Part shown: positions 27,145 through 36,246 of the stretch, in pieces
How the letters are laid out: each line of letters starts with the position of its first letter
Position numbering within the stretch: the first letter of the stretch is position 1
Source: Allomuricauda sp.
Lineage (GTDB): Bacteria; Bacteroidota; Bacteroidia; Flavobacteriales; Flavobacteriaceae
Reading direction: 5' to 3'
DNA: 64,000 nucleotides
Assembly: GCA_030148335.1 (NCBI GenBank)
Contig: JASBTQ010000038.1
Coordinates: 1-64,000 of the forward strand
Translations under genes and position numbers: made by a program
The notes under the pieces: model-generated
What the model saw: the letters and a program-made list of their open reading frames with translations, nothing else
Told to the model about the DNA's origin: nothing
Databases searched by the model: none

Positions 27145-28922
27145 TGGCTGTAATTGATCAATTTTCTGCGATAGGCCGTCAATAGTTTGGATTTTGAGAT
27201 GAAGCCCTCGTATTTTCCATCTTTGATGACGGGAAGGTTCCAGGCCCCACTGTCTTGGAATTTTTTCATCACCTGTTTCATATTGTCCTTATCATAAAAG
27301 ATATGTTCGGGAGGGGCATGCATCAAATTTTTAACGAAGACGGTGTCGTAAAGTTCCGTATCGAACATGAATTGCCGAATATCGTCCAGTAAAATAATGC
27401 CCATCAGTTTTCCTTCATCGTCCAAAACCGGAAAAATGTTCCTTGTGGATTTGGAAACGGATTCATGCAGCATTTCGCCCAAGGACATGCGTGGGTGTAC
27501 GGGCATAAAGTTTTTTTCGATCACATCGTCCATTTCCATAAGGCCCAGCACCATTTGATCTTTGTTGTGGGACAGCAGGGCACCGATTTTTGCCAATTCT
27601 TTGGTGTAAATGGTGTAATCAAGCGCATTCTTGGTGATGAGGTACGAAATGGAGGCGGTGATCATCAAGGGGACGAACAGTTGGTAGCCCCCGGTGATCT
27701 CTGCGATAAGGAAGATAGCGGTCAGTGGGGCGTGGATCACCCCTGCGATGAGACCGGCCATCCCGATAAGGGTAAAATTGCTTTCGGACACTGAAAACCC
27801 GAATCCCAGATTATTGATGACCTTGGCCACTACATTGCCCAGTGCGCTGCCCATCACCATGGTGGGGATAAAGATTCCCCCGGCACCCCCGGCGGCAAAA
27901 GTGGTCGTCATCGCAATGGCCTTGAAAAGGGTGATCCCAAACAGCAGGGCGATGACCACCCAAATGTTATGGGTGTAAGCGTCAAAAGGGGTCGTGCCCA
28001 AGGCTTTCAAGTGGTTGCCGTCCAAGAGGTTGTTGATAAATCCAAAGCCTTCACCATAGAGCGGGGGGATGGCATAGAGCATGACACCGATGGCTATCCC
28101 ACCTACCAAGAGCTTGTATTTTGGGCTTTTGAACCGTTTGAAAAAATTCAGGATGGCAAAGTACATCTTGGTGAAATAGATGGAAGCAAAAGCGGTTCCC
28201 ACCCCCAAGAGAATATAAAAGGGAGTGTCGTTCAACTGGAACCCTTCGGACAGCGAGAAGTTGAAAAGCACCTCGTTCCCCAAAAAGAAATAGGAGGTAA
28301 GGACTCCTGAAATCGAAGCAAGGAGCAGTGGCAGCATGGACATCATGGTCAGGTCCAGCGTGAACACCTCCACGGCAAAGATGATGGCGGCTATGGGCGA
28401 TTGGAAAATGGACGAAATGGCCCCAGCGGAGGCACAGGCCACCAATAGGGAACGCGTCTTGGTGTCGATATGGAACAATCGGCTAAGGTTGGAGCTGATG
28501 GCCGATCCTGATTTTACGGCCGGCCCCAAAAGCCCTACGGAACCTCCGAAACCAACCGTGAGTGGTGCGGTGATCAGAGGGGTGTAGATGTCCTTGACCC
28601 CCAACAGCCCTCCTTTTTTGGAAAGGGAAAAGATGATGGACGAAACGGCATGTTGCAGCGGTTTCTTCTGCACATATTTTACGTAGAGGTACACAAAGGT
28701 CAAACCGATGGTGGGCAGAATGAAGTACAGTTGGTTCTCGGAAAAGATGATGCCCATTTTCAAGAGGGACTCTATAAAATAGGTAACGTTCTTCAGGGTG
28801 ACGGCCACCAAACCGGCCAAAAAGCCCACGACCAGACTCATGATATGCACGAAGGTCTTGTTGGAGATGTTTTTGTACCTCCATTTCAGAAAGCGGGTAA
28901 GTAAGCTTTTCTTATTGGGCAT
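27141..28922 (-). CDS. ClC-family chloride channel/transporter with tandem CBS domains
   Basis: 593 aa: a ClC membrane domain (to about residue 440) then two CBS domains (around residues 460-590; MHAPPEHIFYDK, VIKDGKYEGFISKSKLL). The anion-pathway motif usually written GREGP reads GLLGP at residues 130-134, so the external gating glutamate is leucine 132. The internal proton glutamate of exchangers (second E in FIIEEM) is valine 186 (FAVEVF). By analogy with mutants and with ClC channels, these losses argue against proton-coupled antiport and for channel-like chloride flux. The third ClC motif is GGAGGIFIPTMVMG. It is coupled to a small membrane protein downstream. Confidence 0.88.
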   Translation of the reverse strand: MPNKKSLLTRFLKWRYKNISNKTFVHIMSLVVGFLAGLVAVTLKNVTYFIESLLKMGIIFSENQLYFILPTIGLTFVYLYVKYVQKKPLQHAVSSIIFSLSKKGGLLGVKDIYTPLITAPLTVGFGGSVGLLGPAVKSGSAISSNLSRLFHIDTKTRSLLVACASAGAISSIFQSPIAAIIFAVEVFTLDLTMMSMLPLLLASISGVLTSYFFLGNEVLFNFSLSEGFQLNDTPFYILLGVGTAFASIYFTKMYFAILNFFKRFKSPKYKLLVGGIAIGVMLYAIPPLYGEGFGFINNLLDGNHLKALGTTPFDAYTHNIWVVIALLFGITLFKAIAMTTTFAAGGAGGIFIPTMVMGSALGNVVAKVINNLGFGFSVSESNFTLIGMAGLIAGVIHAPLTAIFLIAEITGGYQLFVPLMITASISYLITKNALDYTIYTKELAKIGALLSHNKDQMVLGLMEMDDVIEKNFMPVHPRMSLGEMLHESVSKSTRNIFPVLDDEGKLMGIILLDDIRQFMFDTELYDTVFVKNLMHAPPEHIFYDKDNMKQVMKKFQDSGAWNLPVIKDGKYEGFISKSKLLTAYRRKLINYSQ

Positions 28923-28947
28923 TTAGTTAACGGTGTACTTAAAGGTA

Positions 28948-28972
28948 TTAAAAATCCCGCCTTGGGCGGGAT
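28948..28972 (-). terminator. Terminator of aspS
   Basis: The minus strand shows ATCCCGCC-CAAG-GCGGGAT followed by TTTTTAAT, 6 bases after the aspS stop. Confidence 0.85.
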
Positions 28973-28977
28973 GAATT

Positions 28978-30726
28978 TTATAAGTCCAATTTGATATGTA
29001 GTTCCTTCAACTGTGCTTCATCGATTTTGGCAGGGGCATCTATCATCACATCCCTTCCGCTGTTGTTCTTGGGGAATGCGATAAAGTCCCTGATGGTCTC
29101 CTGTCCGCCCAAAATGGAGACCAAACGGTCCAAGCCGAAGGCAATTCCACCGTGGGGTGGGGCACCATATTGGAAGGCATCCATCAAAAAGCCGAACTGG
29201 GCCTTCGCTTCTTCGGGGGTAAAGCCCAAATGTTTGAACATGGTGGCTTGGGTTTCCTTGTCATGGATACGGATGGATCCTCCACCAATTTCATTTCCGT
29301 TCAGCACGAGGTCATAGGCATTGGCCTTGACCGCGCCGGGATTGGTTTCCAAAAGCTCCAATTGACCGGGCTTGGGTGAGGTAAAGGGATGGTGCATGGC
29401 ATGATAGGTGCCTGTTTCCTCATCCAGTTCCAACAACGGGAAGTCCACTACCCAAAGCGGGGCAAATTCATTCGGTTTTCGAAGTCCGAGCCTAGTGGCC
29501 AATTCCATGCGGAGCGCGCTGAGCTGCGTACGGGTCACATTGGCATCGCCAGATAGCACACAGATAAGGTCGCCAGGATTGGCCCCGGTGACTTCGGCCC
29601 ATTTGGCCAGATCGTCTTGGTCGTAGAATTTGTCCACGGAGGATTTGTAGGAGCCGTCTTCGTTACATTTTACATAGACCATGCCCTTGGCACCGACCTG
29701 TGGGCGTTTTACCCAGTCAATCAAAGCGTCAATTTCCTTACGGGTATATTCCGATGCACCGGGAACGGCAATGCCCACTACCAATTCGGCGGAGTTAAAG
29801 ACGTTGAAATCCTTGTGCTGGGCCACGGCGTTCAGTTCCCCGAACTGCATCCCGAAGCGGATGTCCGGTTTGTCGTTGCCATAAAGGTGCATGGCATCAT
29901 CATAGGTCATTCTCGGAAATTCCTGAATGTCCACGCCTTTGATTTCCTTCAAAAGGTGTTTGGTGAGTCCTTCGAAGGTGTTGAGGATGTCCTCCTGCTC
30001 CACAAAGGCCATTTCACAATCGATTTGGGTGAATTCCGGCTGCCTGTCCGCACGAAGGTCTTCGTCCCTGAAGCATTTTACTATCTGAAAATATTTGTCC
30101 ATGCCGCCCACCATCAATAACTGTTTAAAGGTTTGTGGGGATTGCGGAAGGGCATAGAATTGTCCTTCATTCATTCGGCTTGGCACCAAAAAGTCACGGG
30201 CGCCTTCTGGGGTGGATTTGATCAGATATGGAGTCTCCACATCGATAAACCCCTGGTCCGAAAGGTATTTTCGGACTTCCATGCTCACCTTGTGCCTGAA
30301 AATGAGATTATTTTTTACCGGGTTCCGGCGGATATCCAAATAACGGTACTTCATGCGAATGTCCTCACCACCATCGGTATCGTCCTCAATGGTGAAGGGA
30401 GGCAGGAGGGACGTGTTCAGGATGGTGAGTTCTGTAACCAATACCTCGATCTCGCCTGTGGGGATGTTGGGGTTTTTGGAGGCCCGCTCTATGATCTGTC
30501 CCTTGGCCTGGATAACGGTTTCCCGTCCCAGTTCCCTGGCCTGTTCCAGAAGTTCTTTAGAAGTGCGTTCCTCATCAAATACCAATTGCGTGATCCCATA
30601 ACGGTCGCGCAGATCCACCCAGGCCACAAAACCCTTGTCCCGTAGCTTGTGTACCCAACCACTCAAAATTACCTCTGAACCGATATGTGACGCCCGGAGT
30701 TCGCCACAAGTATTGCTTCTATACAT
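28978..30726 (-). CDS. aspS: Aspartate--tRNA ligase
   Basis: 582-aa class II aminoacyl-tRNA synthetase. The start [11 protein letters not shown] at 30726 matches the family's N-terminal OB-fold; 14 extra upstream codons (MCFPIKF...) are open but unconserved. Motif 2 ([18 protein letters not shown]) and motif 3 ([12 protein letters not shown]) are intact, and the bacterial GAD insertion domain lies around residues 290-420. Charges tRNA-Asp in the cytoplasm. Monocistronic with its own terminator. Confidence 0.97.
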   Translation of the reverse strand: MYRSNTCGELRASHIGSEVILSGWVHKLRDKGFVAWVDLRDRYGITQLVFDEERTSKELLEQARELGRETVIQAKGQIIERASKNPNIPTGEIEVLVTELTILNTSLLPPFTIEDDTDGGEDIRMKYRYLDIRRNPVKNNLIFRHKVSMEVRKYLSDQGFIDVETPYLIKSTPEGARDFLVPSRMNEGQFYALPQSPQTFKQLLMVGGMDKYFQIVKCFRDEDLRADRQPEFTQIDCEMAFVEQEDILNTFEGLTKHLLKEIKGVDIQEFPRMTYDDAMHLYGNDKPDIRFGMQFGELNAVAQHKDFNVFNSAELVVGIAVPGASEYTRKEIDALIDWVKRPQVGAKGMVYVKCNEDGSYKSSVDKFYDQDDLAKWAEVTGANPGDLICVLSGDANVTRTQLSALRMELATRLGLRKPNEFAPLWVVDFPLLELDEETGTYHAMHHPFTSPKPGQLELLETNPGAVKANAYDLVLNGNEIGGGSIRIHDKETQATMFKHLGFTPEEAKAQFGFLMDAFQYGAPPHGGIAFGLDRLVSILGGQETIRDFIAFPKNNSGRDVMIDAPAKIDEAQLKELHIKLDL

Positions 30727-31096
30727 GATGTCTGTTAATGAGAGGGCAAATTTAATAGGAAAGCACATATTTATAGCGAGATAAACTGATTTTCTGTCCC
30801 AGTCCCTTCATTTATGGATAGGGGAGGACAATCATCGCTATAGACGTTTTAGGTCGATTTTTGACTTGTTTCTTAACATTAAATTTACATTGGAACATTG
30901 TTTTGTGAGGTAAAAGCCTAATTAATACGACAAGTGGCAACACGAAAAAAATAGTAAATGATTAAAAATCAAACAATTATCTTTTTAAAGTTAATTTAAT
31001 GTAAATTAATTGTTGTTTAAACGTTATTTTCAAATGTATTTTGGATAACTTTGTGTAGTTACCCTTTGGTAATGAAGATTTTAAAACCCATATACT
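30727..31096. other. 370-bp AT-rich divergent intergenic region
   Basis: No coding sequence or structured RNA recognised. It must hold the aspS promoter (minus) and the promoter of the MORN-type gene (plus), where TAACTTTG at 31046-31053 fits the -7 consensus 44 bases before the ATG. The middle (30950-31020) is very AT-rich with TTAATTTAATGTAAATTAATTG, a partly palindromic stretch. Confidence 0.5.
31046..31053 (+). promoter_or_regulatory. Bacteroidota -7 box (TAACTTTG)
   Basis: Perfect match to TAnnTTTG, 44 bases upstream of the ATG at 31097. A clear -33 TTTG at 17-23 bases is not seen. Confidence 0.5.
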
Positions 31097-31447
31097 ATGA
31101 AGAAAGCTGTATTTTTTTTAGCGGTCATGTTTTCGGTCTGTATGTTTTCACAGGAAACAGAACCGACTTTGGAAAAAGTGGGGAAAATGGTGAAAGCTAC
31201 CTATTTTCACGAAAACGGGGAAATATCCCAAACAGGTTATATGCTAAAAGGGAAGTTACATGGGGATTGGCTTATGTTTGACACCAATGGCAAAAAGATA
31301 GCCGCTGGCCAGTACGACAATGGAAAGAAGACCGGTAAGTGGTTCTTCTGGAAGGAAGATATTTTGCGCGAAGTGGATTTTTCCGATAACCGAATTGTCA
31401 ACGTAAAGGATTGGAGCCAGTCCGAAATTGTTTCCGTGAACAAATAA
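31097..31447 (+). CDS. Secreted protein with MORN-type (YwqK-like) repeats
   Basis: 116 aa with a signal peptide (AVFFLAVMFSVCMFSQ). The mature part has two to three toxin-antitoxin YwqK/MORN_2-like units, recognisable as YFHENGEISQTGYMLKGKLHGDW, FDTNGKKIAAGQYDNGKKTGKW and WKEDILREVDF. Such repeats form beta-hairpin sheets; the function is unknown, and similar proteins are sometimes mis-named in databases. Monocistronic, followed by a strong terminator. Confidence 0.82.
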   Translation: MKKAVFFLAVMFSVCMFSQETEPTLEKVGKMVKATYFHENGEISQTGYMLKGKLHGDWLMFDTNGKKIAAGQYDNGKKTGKWFFWKEDILREVDFSDNRIVNVKDWSQSEIVSVNK

Positions 31448-31464
31448 CCTGGACCCGCAATGAA

Positions 31465-31498
31465 CAAAAAGCCCCGACCTTTGGTCGGGGCTTTTTTA
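31465..31498. terminator. Bidirectional terminator
   Basis: A perfect GCCCCGACC/GGTCGGGGC stem with a TTT loop, A-run on the left and T-run on the right, stands between the MORN-type gene (plus) and the RND efflux operon (minus). Confidence 0.92.
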
Positions 31499-31516
31499 TA
31501 TGCTCATTTTTTGCCG

Positions 31517-34500
31517 CTAAGCAGTGGCAGCATCCAATTTTTCATTCTTACGTTCTTCCCTTCTTGTCTTGGCCCTCTGGATCCTTATCTTCAATTTGTA
31601 CACCAAACTGAACAGGATGGGCACCACGATCAACGTAAGGAAGGTGGCCACGAACAGTCCGTAGATCACGGTCCATGCCAAAGGTCCCCAGAAGATCACG
31701 TTGTCCCCTCCAATGTATATGTTGGGGTTAAAGTCGGCCATCAGGGTAAAGAAATTGATGTTGAAACCAGTGGCCAACGGGATCAATCCCAAAATAGTGG
31801 TGATGGCGGTCAGCAGTACGGGTCGTAACCTCGCCTTGCCCCCTCTCACCACGGCCTCCGTGAAGTCCTCAATCGGCAATAGGTCATCTTCATCCATGTC
31901 CAGTTTTGACTTTTTCCTATCGATCAACAGTTGTGTATAATCCAGCAAGACCACCCCGTTGTTCACCACAATTCCCGCCAAGGAAATGATTCCCATCATG
32001 GTCATCATGATCACGAAGGCACTGCCCGTGGCGACCAATCCGCCAAAGACCCCGATCAAGCTCAAGAAAATGGCCAGCATAATGATGCCGGGTTTGGAAA
32101 CAGAGTTGAACTGGAAGATCAATATGAAAAAGATAAGTCCCAGACCCGTGAAAAAGGCACCCATCAAAAAGGCCATTTGCTTGTTCTGTTCCTCGATCTG
32201 TCCTGTGTAATCGATTTTGATATCGGAAGGAAGGCCCTCATAATCGTTCATCTCTTCCTGTATTTTGCTCACAATGGCACCGGCATCTGTGTACCCGGGG
32301 GCCAAGGCAGAATAGACCGTCACTACACGTTTGGCATCGCGGTGCTTAATGGCACTAAAGCCCGTACTGTTCACTTGCTTGGCCACTGCTGAGACAGGGA
32401 CCTCCTTGATTTGGCCAGAGGATGCATCCCTAAAGGTGATCCTTTGGTTGAAAAGCGCACTGGTGTTGTACCGATCGCTCTCCTTAAAGCGGACGTAGAT
32501 GTCATAATCTTCCCCACCTTCTTTATAAATGCCCGCCTTGGCCCCGAATATGGAGTTGCGGAGCTGTTGGCCCACTTGCCCTGTGGCAACGCCGAGTTCC
32601 CCAGCCTTTTCACGATCTACGGCGACCAACATGGATGGTTTGGACTTGTTCACGTCTATCTTTAGTTCATCGATACCGGGAATGTTCCTGGAATTGATGA
32701 AGTTGCGCATGTTCTCGGCCGTAGTTATGAGTTCAGTGTAATCATCTCCTTCGATTTCGATGTTGATGGGATAGCCTGCTGGAGGTCCCACGGCATCTTT
32801 TTCCACAGAAATGGCAACTCCGGGATACACATCCTTGAGGGCTTCCTGCACCTTGCGCAAGAGTTCCTTACTGTCAGCTCCTTCACGGTATTTGTATTCC
32901 CTCATGGTGGCCGTGATTTTTCCACGATGGGGCATCTCGGCAGAAGAACCGCCATCCGTTTGGGGGTTTCCTGCACCTTCACCCACTTGGGAAACCGCAC
33001 TTTCAGTGAGGAAGTTATAGTCTCCGTGCATGTAGGCTTCCGAATTGATGATATCGTACACCCGCTCCTCTATATCCTTCGTAATGGCATTGGTCTTTTC
33101 AATATCGGTCCCTTCGGGATATTCAATATAGACAATGATCTGATTCGGCGTATTGTCCGGGAAGAACTCCACTTTGGTCCTTTGGCTCCCTACGGATGCT
33201 CCAAATCCCATAAAGGCAACAATGAGCAACACGAAGGTGGTGATGGCTATGAAAATTGGCCTTTTCTTGGCCAAGGCCCAACGCAATGTACGTTCATAGA
33301 ACCGCTCCCATCTGGGTAAGATTTTGAACTGAAAACTATGGGCCCATCCTCTCAGGAACAGTCTATAGGCCCATAGCATGATGGCCGTCAATACCATTAC
33401 AGTGCCCAGACCTCTGTAAGTCCCTCCAAAGAAAATGATGAGCAAACCGATCACTGAAATGATGGCTGTAATGCGAATGATCTGTCTCAAGGGCATTTCC
33501 TTGTCCTCTGTGGTCATGTATCTGGAGACCAAAACTGAGTTGAAGAATATGGCCACAAAGAGCGAGGAACCCAATACCACGGATAGCGTGATCGGGAAAT
33601 ACATCATGAACTGCCCCATGATTCCCGGCCATAACCCTAGTGGCACAAATGCGGCCACAGTGGTCAATGTGGAAATGATGATGGGGAAGGCAATTTCCCC
33701 GATCCCTTTTTTGGCAGCTTCGGTACGTGACATCCCTTCCTCATCCATAAGGCGGTACACATTCTCCACCACCACAATACCGTTGTCCACCAACATTCCC
33801 AGACCCATGATGAGTCCAAAAAGGATCATGGTGTTCATGGTATAGCCCAAAGCGTTCAAGATCATCAAGGACATGAACATGGACATGGGGATGGCAAACC
33901 CGACAAAAAGGGCATTCTTGAACCCAAGGAAGAACATCAACACAGTCACCACAAGGATAATACCGAAGATGATGTTGTTCACCAAATCATCAACCTGACC
34001 AATGGTCATGGAAGATTGGTCATTGGCAATGGTCACCGTCAAGTCCTGTGGGAACTTATTTTTGACTGCCTCGTCAATAATGACCCGAATCTTGTCCGCA
34101 GCATCTACCATGTTCTTGCCGGAACGCTTTTTGACGTCCAACATTACCACGGGATGACCAAATTCCCTTGCATAGGTAGTCTTGTCCTCTTCTTTGAAGG
34201 TGATCTTTGCAATGTCCCTGAGGTAGGTAGGGTTGCCGTTCTCCGACTTCACCACAAAATTTTCAAGGTCTTTGGGTTCATCGATCTCACCCACGATCCG
34301 GATGGTCCTTCGCTGTCCGCTGGTAATAAGGTTACCTGCGGAAGTGGTCATGTTCTCATTACTGATGGTGTTGATGATATCACTGAAACTGATCTTGGCT
34401 GCCATCATTTTGTAGATGTCCACGGCCACTTCCACTTCTTTTTCCTGTGCACCGCGGATATCGACCTGTTTGATCTCCAAAAGGCTCTCTATCTCATCTT

Positions 34501-35029
34501 CCAGGTATTCCCCGTACTCCTTGAGTTTGTCCACGGGATAGTCACCAGAAATGTTGATGTTGAGAATGGGCATCTCTTCGGACAGGCTCAGGTCGAACAC
34601 ATTGGGTTCTACTTTGGCCCCGTTGAACGTGGGCCAGTCCTCACCTGCGGTTTCGGAATCCACCTCGTCCTTTACTTTTTGCAAGGCTCCCTCCACGGAG
34701 ATGTTCTCATCGAACTCCACAATGATCATGGAGTAGTCCTCTTGGGAGGTGGAGGTAATTTCCACCACGTTGCTCACAGTCTTCAATTGATCCTCAAGAG
34801 GGTCCGTGATGAGTTTTTCAATATCCTCCGCTGTATTTCCGGGATATAGGGAACTGATATATATCTTGGTCTCCTTGACCTCGGGGAAACTTTCCCTGGG
34901 CATACTGAAGTAGGCCATACCGCCAAGGATAAGGATAACGAACATCAGCACGTACATCGTCGTCTTGTTGTCGATGGCCCAAGAGGATAGGCCAAATTCC
35001 TTATCTACTTGTTTTTTTTGTTTGCTCAT
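31517..35029 (-). CDS. RND multidrug-type efflux permease (AcrB/HAE family)
   Basis: 1170-aa inner-membrane pump with the RND two-half layout: helix 1 near residue 25, large periplasmic loop, helices 2-6 near 340-520, second loop, helices 8-12 near 920-1130. The proton-relay region in helix 4 reads LVDNGIVVVENVYRLMDEEG, so only the first of the paired aspartates (AcrB D407 D408) is kept and the second is Asn, as in many HAE-2-like bacterial RNDs. The second half has GIISLAGIVVNNGVVLLDY. It is last in a tetR-tolC-MFP-RND operon under TetR control. Because its adaptor gene carries a stop codon, the pump may be inactive in this strain. Confidence 0.93.
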   Translation of the reverse strand: MSKQKKQVDKEFGLSSWAIDNKTTMYVLMFVILILGGMAYFSMPRESFPEVKETKIYISSLYPGNTAEDIEKLITDPLEDQLKTVSNVVEITSTSQEDYSMIIVEFDENISVEGALQKVKDEVDSETAGEDWPTFNGAKVEPNVFDLSLSEEMPILNINISGDYPVDKLKEYGEYLEDEIESLLEIKQVDIRGAQEKEVEVAVDIYKMMAAKISFSDIINTISNENMTTSAGNLITSGQRRTIRIVGEIDEPKDLENFVVKSENGNPTYLRDIAKITFKEEDKTTYAREFGHPVVMLDVKKRSGKNMVDAADKIRVIIDEAVKNKFPQDLTVTIANDQSSMTIGQVDDLVNNIIFGIILVVTVLMFFLGFKNALFVGFAIPMSMFMSLMILNALGYTMNTMILFGLIMGLGMLVDNGIVVVENVYRLMDEEGMSRTEAAKKGIGEIAFPIIISTLTTVAAFVPLGLWPGIMGQFMMYFPITLSVVLGSSLFVAIFFNSVLVSRYMTTEDKEMPLRQIIRITAIISVIGLLIIFFGGTYRGLGTVMVLTAIMLWAYRLFLRGWAHSFQFKILPRWERFYERTLRWALAKKRPIFIAITTFVLLIVAFMGFGASVGSQRTKVEFFPDNTPNQIIVYIEYPEGTDIEKTNAITKDIEERVYDIINSEAYMHGDYNFLTESAVSQVGEGAGNPQTDGGSSAEMPHRGKITATMREYKYREGADSKELLRKVQEALKDVYPGVAISVEKDAVGPPAGYPINIEIEGDDYTELITTAENMRNFINSRNIPGIDELKIDVNKSKPSMLVAVDREKAGELGVATGQVGQQLRNSIFGAKAGIYKEGGEDYDIYVRFKESDRYNTSALFNQRITFRDASSGQIKEVPVSAVAKQVNSTGFSAIKHRDAKRVVTVYSALAPGYTDAGAIVSKIQEEMNDYEGLPSDIKIDYTGQIEEQNKQMAFLMGAFFTGLGLIFFILIFQFNSVSKPGIIMLAIFLSLIGVFGGLVATGSAFVIMMTMMGIISLAGIVVNNGVVLLDYTQLLIDRKKSKLDMDEDDLLPIEDFTEAVVRGGKARLRPVLLTAITTILGLIPLATGFNINFFTLMADFNPNIYIGGDNVIFWGPLAWTVIYGLFVATFLTLIVVPILFSLVYKLKIRIQRAKTRREERKNEKLDAATA

Positions 35030-35051
35030 AATGATGGATTGCTTTGGCTAT

Positions 35052-36221
35052 CTAGTTTTTTATCTTCACTTTTTGTCCTTCCTTCACGCTTCTGGCTCCT
35101 TCATCAATAATGGCATCACCGCTATTGATTCCAGAGAGTACTTCCACATAATCGCCTTGGGTCTTCCCAGTTTTGATGACCACCTTTTTGGCCACTGGCT
35201 CCGAAGAAATGGAATCGGCATCCACCAAGAACACATATTGTTCGCCATCGGCATTTTCCGATAGGATGCTCTGGGGGATAAGGATGGCATTCTCGCTGGT
35301 GTAATCGTTGATCATGACCCTTGCCGTAAGGTTGGGTTTCACCCTGCCGTCAAGACTGGGCACGGGAATTTCTGCCGTGAACGATCGGTTGCCCGGATTG
35401 ATGAAATTACCGGTCTGTCGGATCTTGGTGGCAACACTGTCTCCCAAGACGGGGAAATAGACCTTGACGTCCTTTCCAGGGGTCACGTTGGGCAAATGGC
35501 TTTCGGGGACATCCACTGTGATGTACATGTTGGACAGGTTCACGATGCGGAACACTTCCGAGCCCGCACCTGGTCCCACCACTGTTCCCTGATCTTTGAT
35601 CACATCGTCAATGATGCCATCAAAAGGGGCCCTGATGGACGATTTGCCCACTTGGCTCTCCATTTGCTTTACGGCACTTTCCTGGGCCTCATAGCTGGTC
35701 TTGGCCTGAAGGTATTGGATCTCGGAACCGATATTCTGCTCCCAAAGCCTTTTTTGGCGCTCAAAGGTGGTCCTGCTCAGTTCGGCCTGTGTCTTCAACT
35801 GGGCCAACTGGCTGGAAAGTCCCCCATCGTCAATAGTGGCCAGCAGTTGTCCTTTGGACACTCTTTGCCCTTCTTTTACATACACCTTTTCCAGCGTTCC
35901 TGCCATTTCGGGGTAGATGAGCACGTTCTGTTTGGTGGTCACGTCACCTTGGAGTTCCAAATAGTGGTCGAACTGCTGGGGCTTGGCCTCAAAAGCTGTG
36001 ACCAAGGGCAACTTTGCAGTGTCGTCCAATTGGGCTATGGCCGAGTCAAGGGACTTCAACTGCGTTTCGAGGGCCTTGTGCTATTGGGAAATTTCAGCAT
36101 GCTTGGCACGGATGGTAGCCATGTCCTTGCTGGCAAGTACTTTTTCGAATGACTTGTTTCCGTCACCGCCACAAGAGGCAAGAACCGCAGCTGTCAATGT
36201 TATATATATTGCTTTTTTCAT
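35052..36221 (-). pseudogene. RND efflux periplasmic adaptor (MFP, HlyD family) lipoprotein, interrupted by in-frame amber stop
   Basis: The full frame runs from an ATG at 36221 to 35052. It encodes a lipoprotein signal (MKKAIYITLTAAVLASC), then KSFEKVLASKDMATIRAKHAEISQ, a TAG at 36081-36083 (codon 47), then HKALETQLKSLDSAIAQLDD and the complete adaptor: barrel-sandwich and lipoyl halves (VYVKEGQRVSKGQLLATIDDG), hairpin, beta-barrel (GKDVKVYFPVLGD) and membrane-proximal domain. The frame is continuous on both sides, and a glutamine codon one base away (CAG) fits the coiled-coil context, so this looks like a single C-to-T nonsense change or a sequence error. Re-initiation at the TTG at 36059 would give a 335-aa protein without signal peptide or lipid anchor. 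Confidence 0.85.
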
Positions 36222-36246
36222 GATGGAATGGTTTTCTCTTTTGTGT

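Noticed and set aside
34016-34849. 277-aa plus-strand open frame opposite the RND pump
   Set aside because: Shadow of the pump's coding strand; no plausible protein features.
35052-36059. 335-aa adaptor starting at TTG 36059 as a natural gene
   Set aside because: It would lack the signal peptide and lipid anchor that are encoded in frame directly upstream behind the amber codon, so the longer broken gene explains the sequence better.
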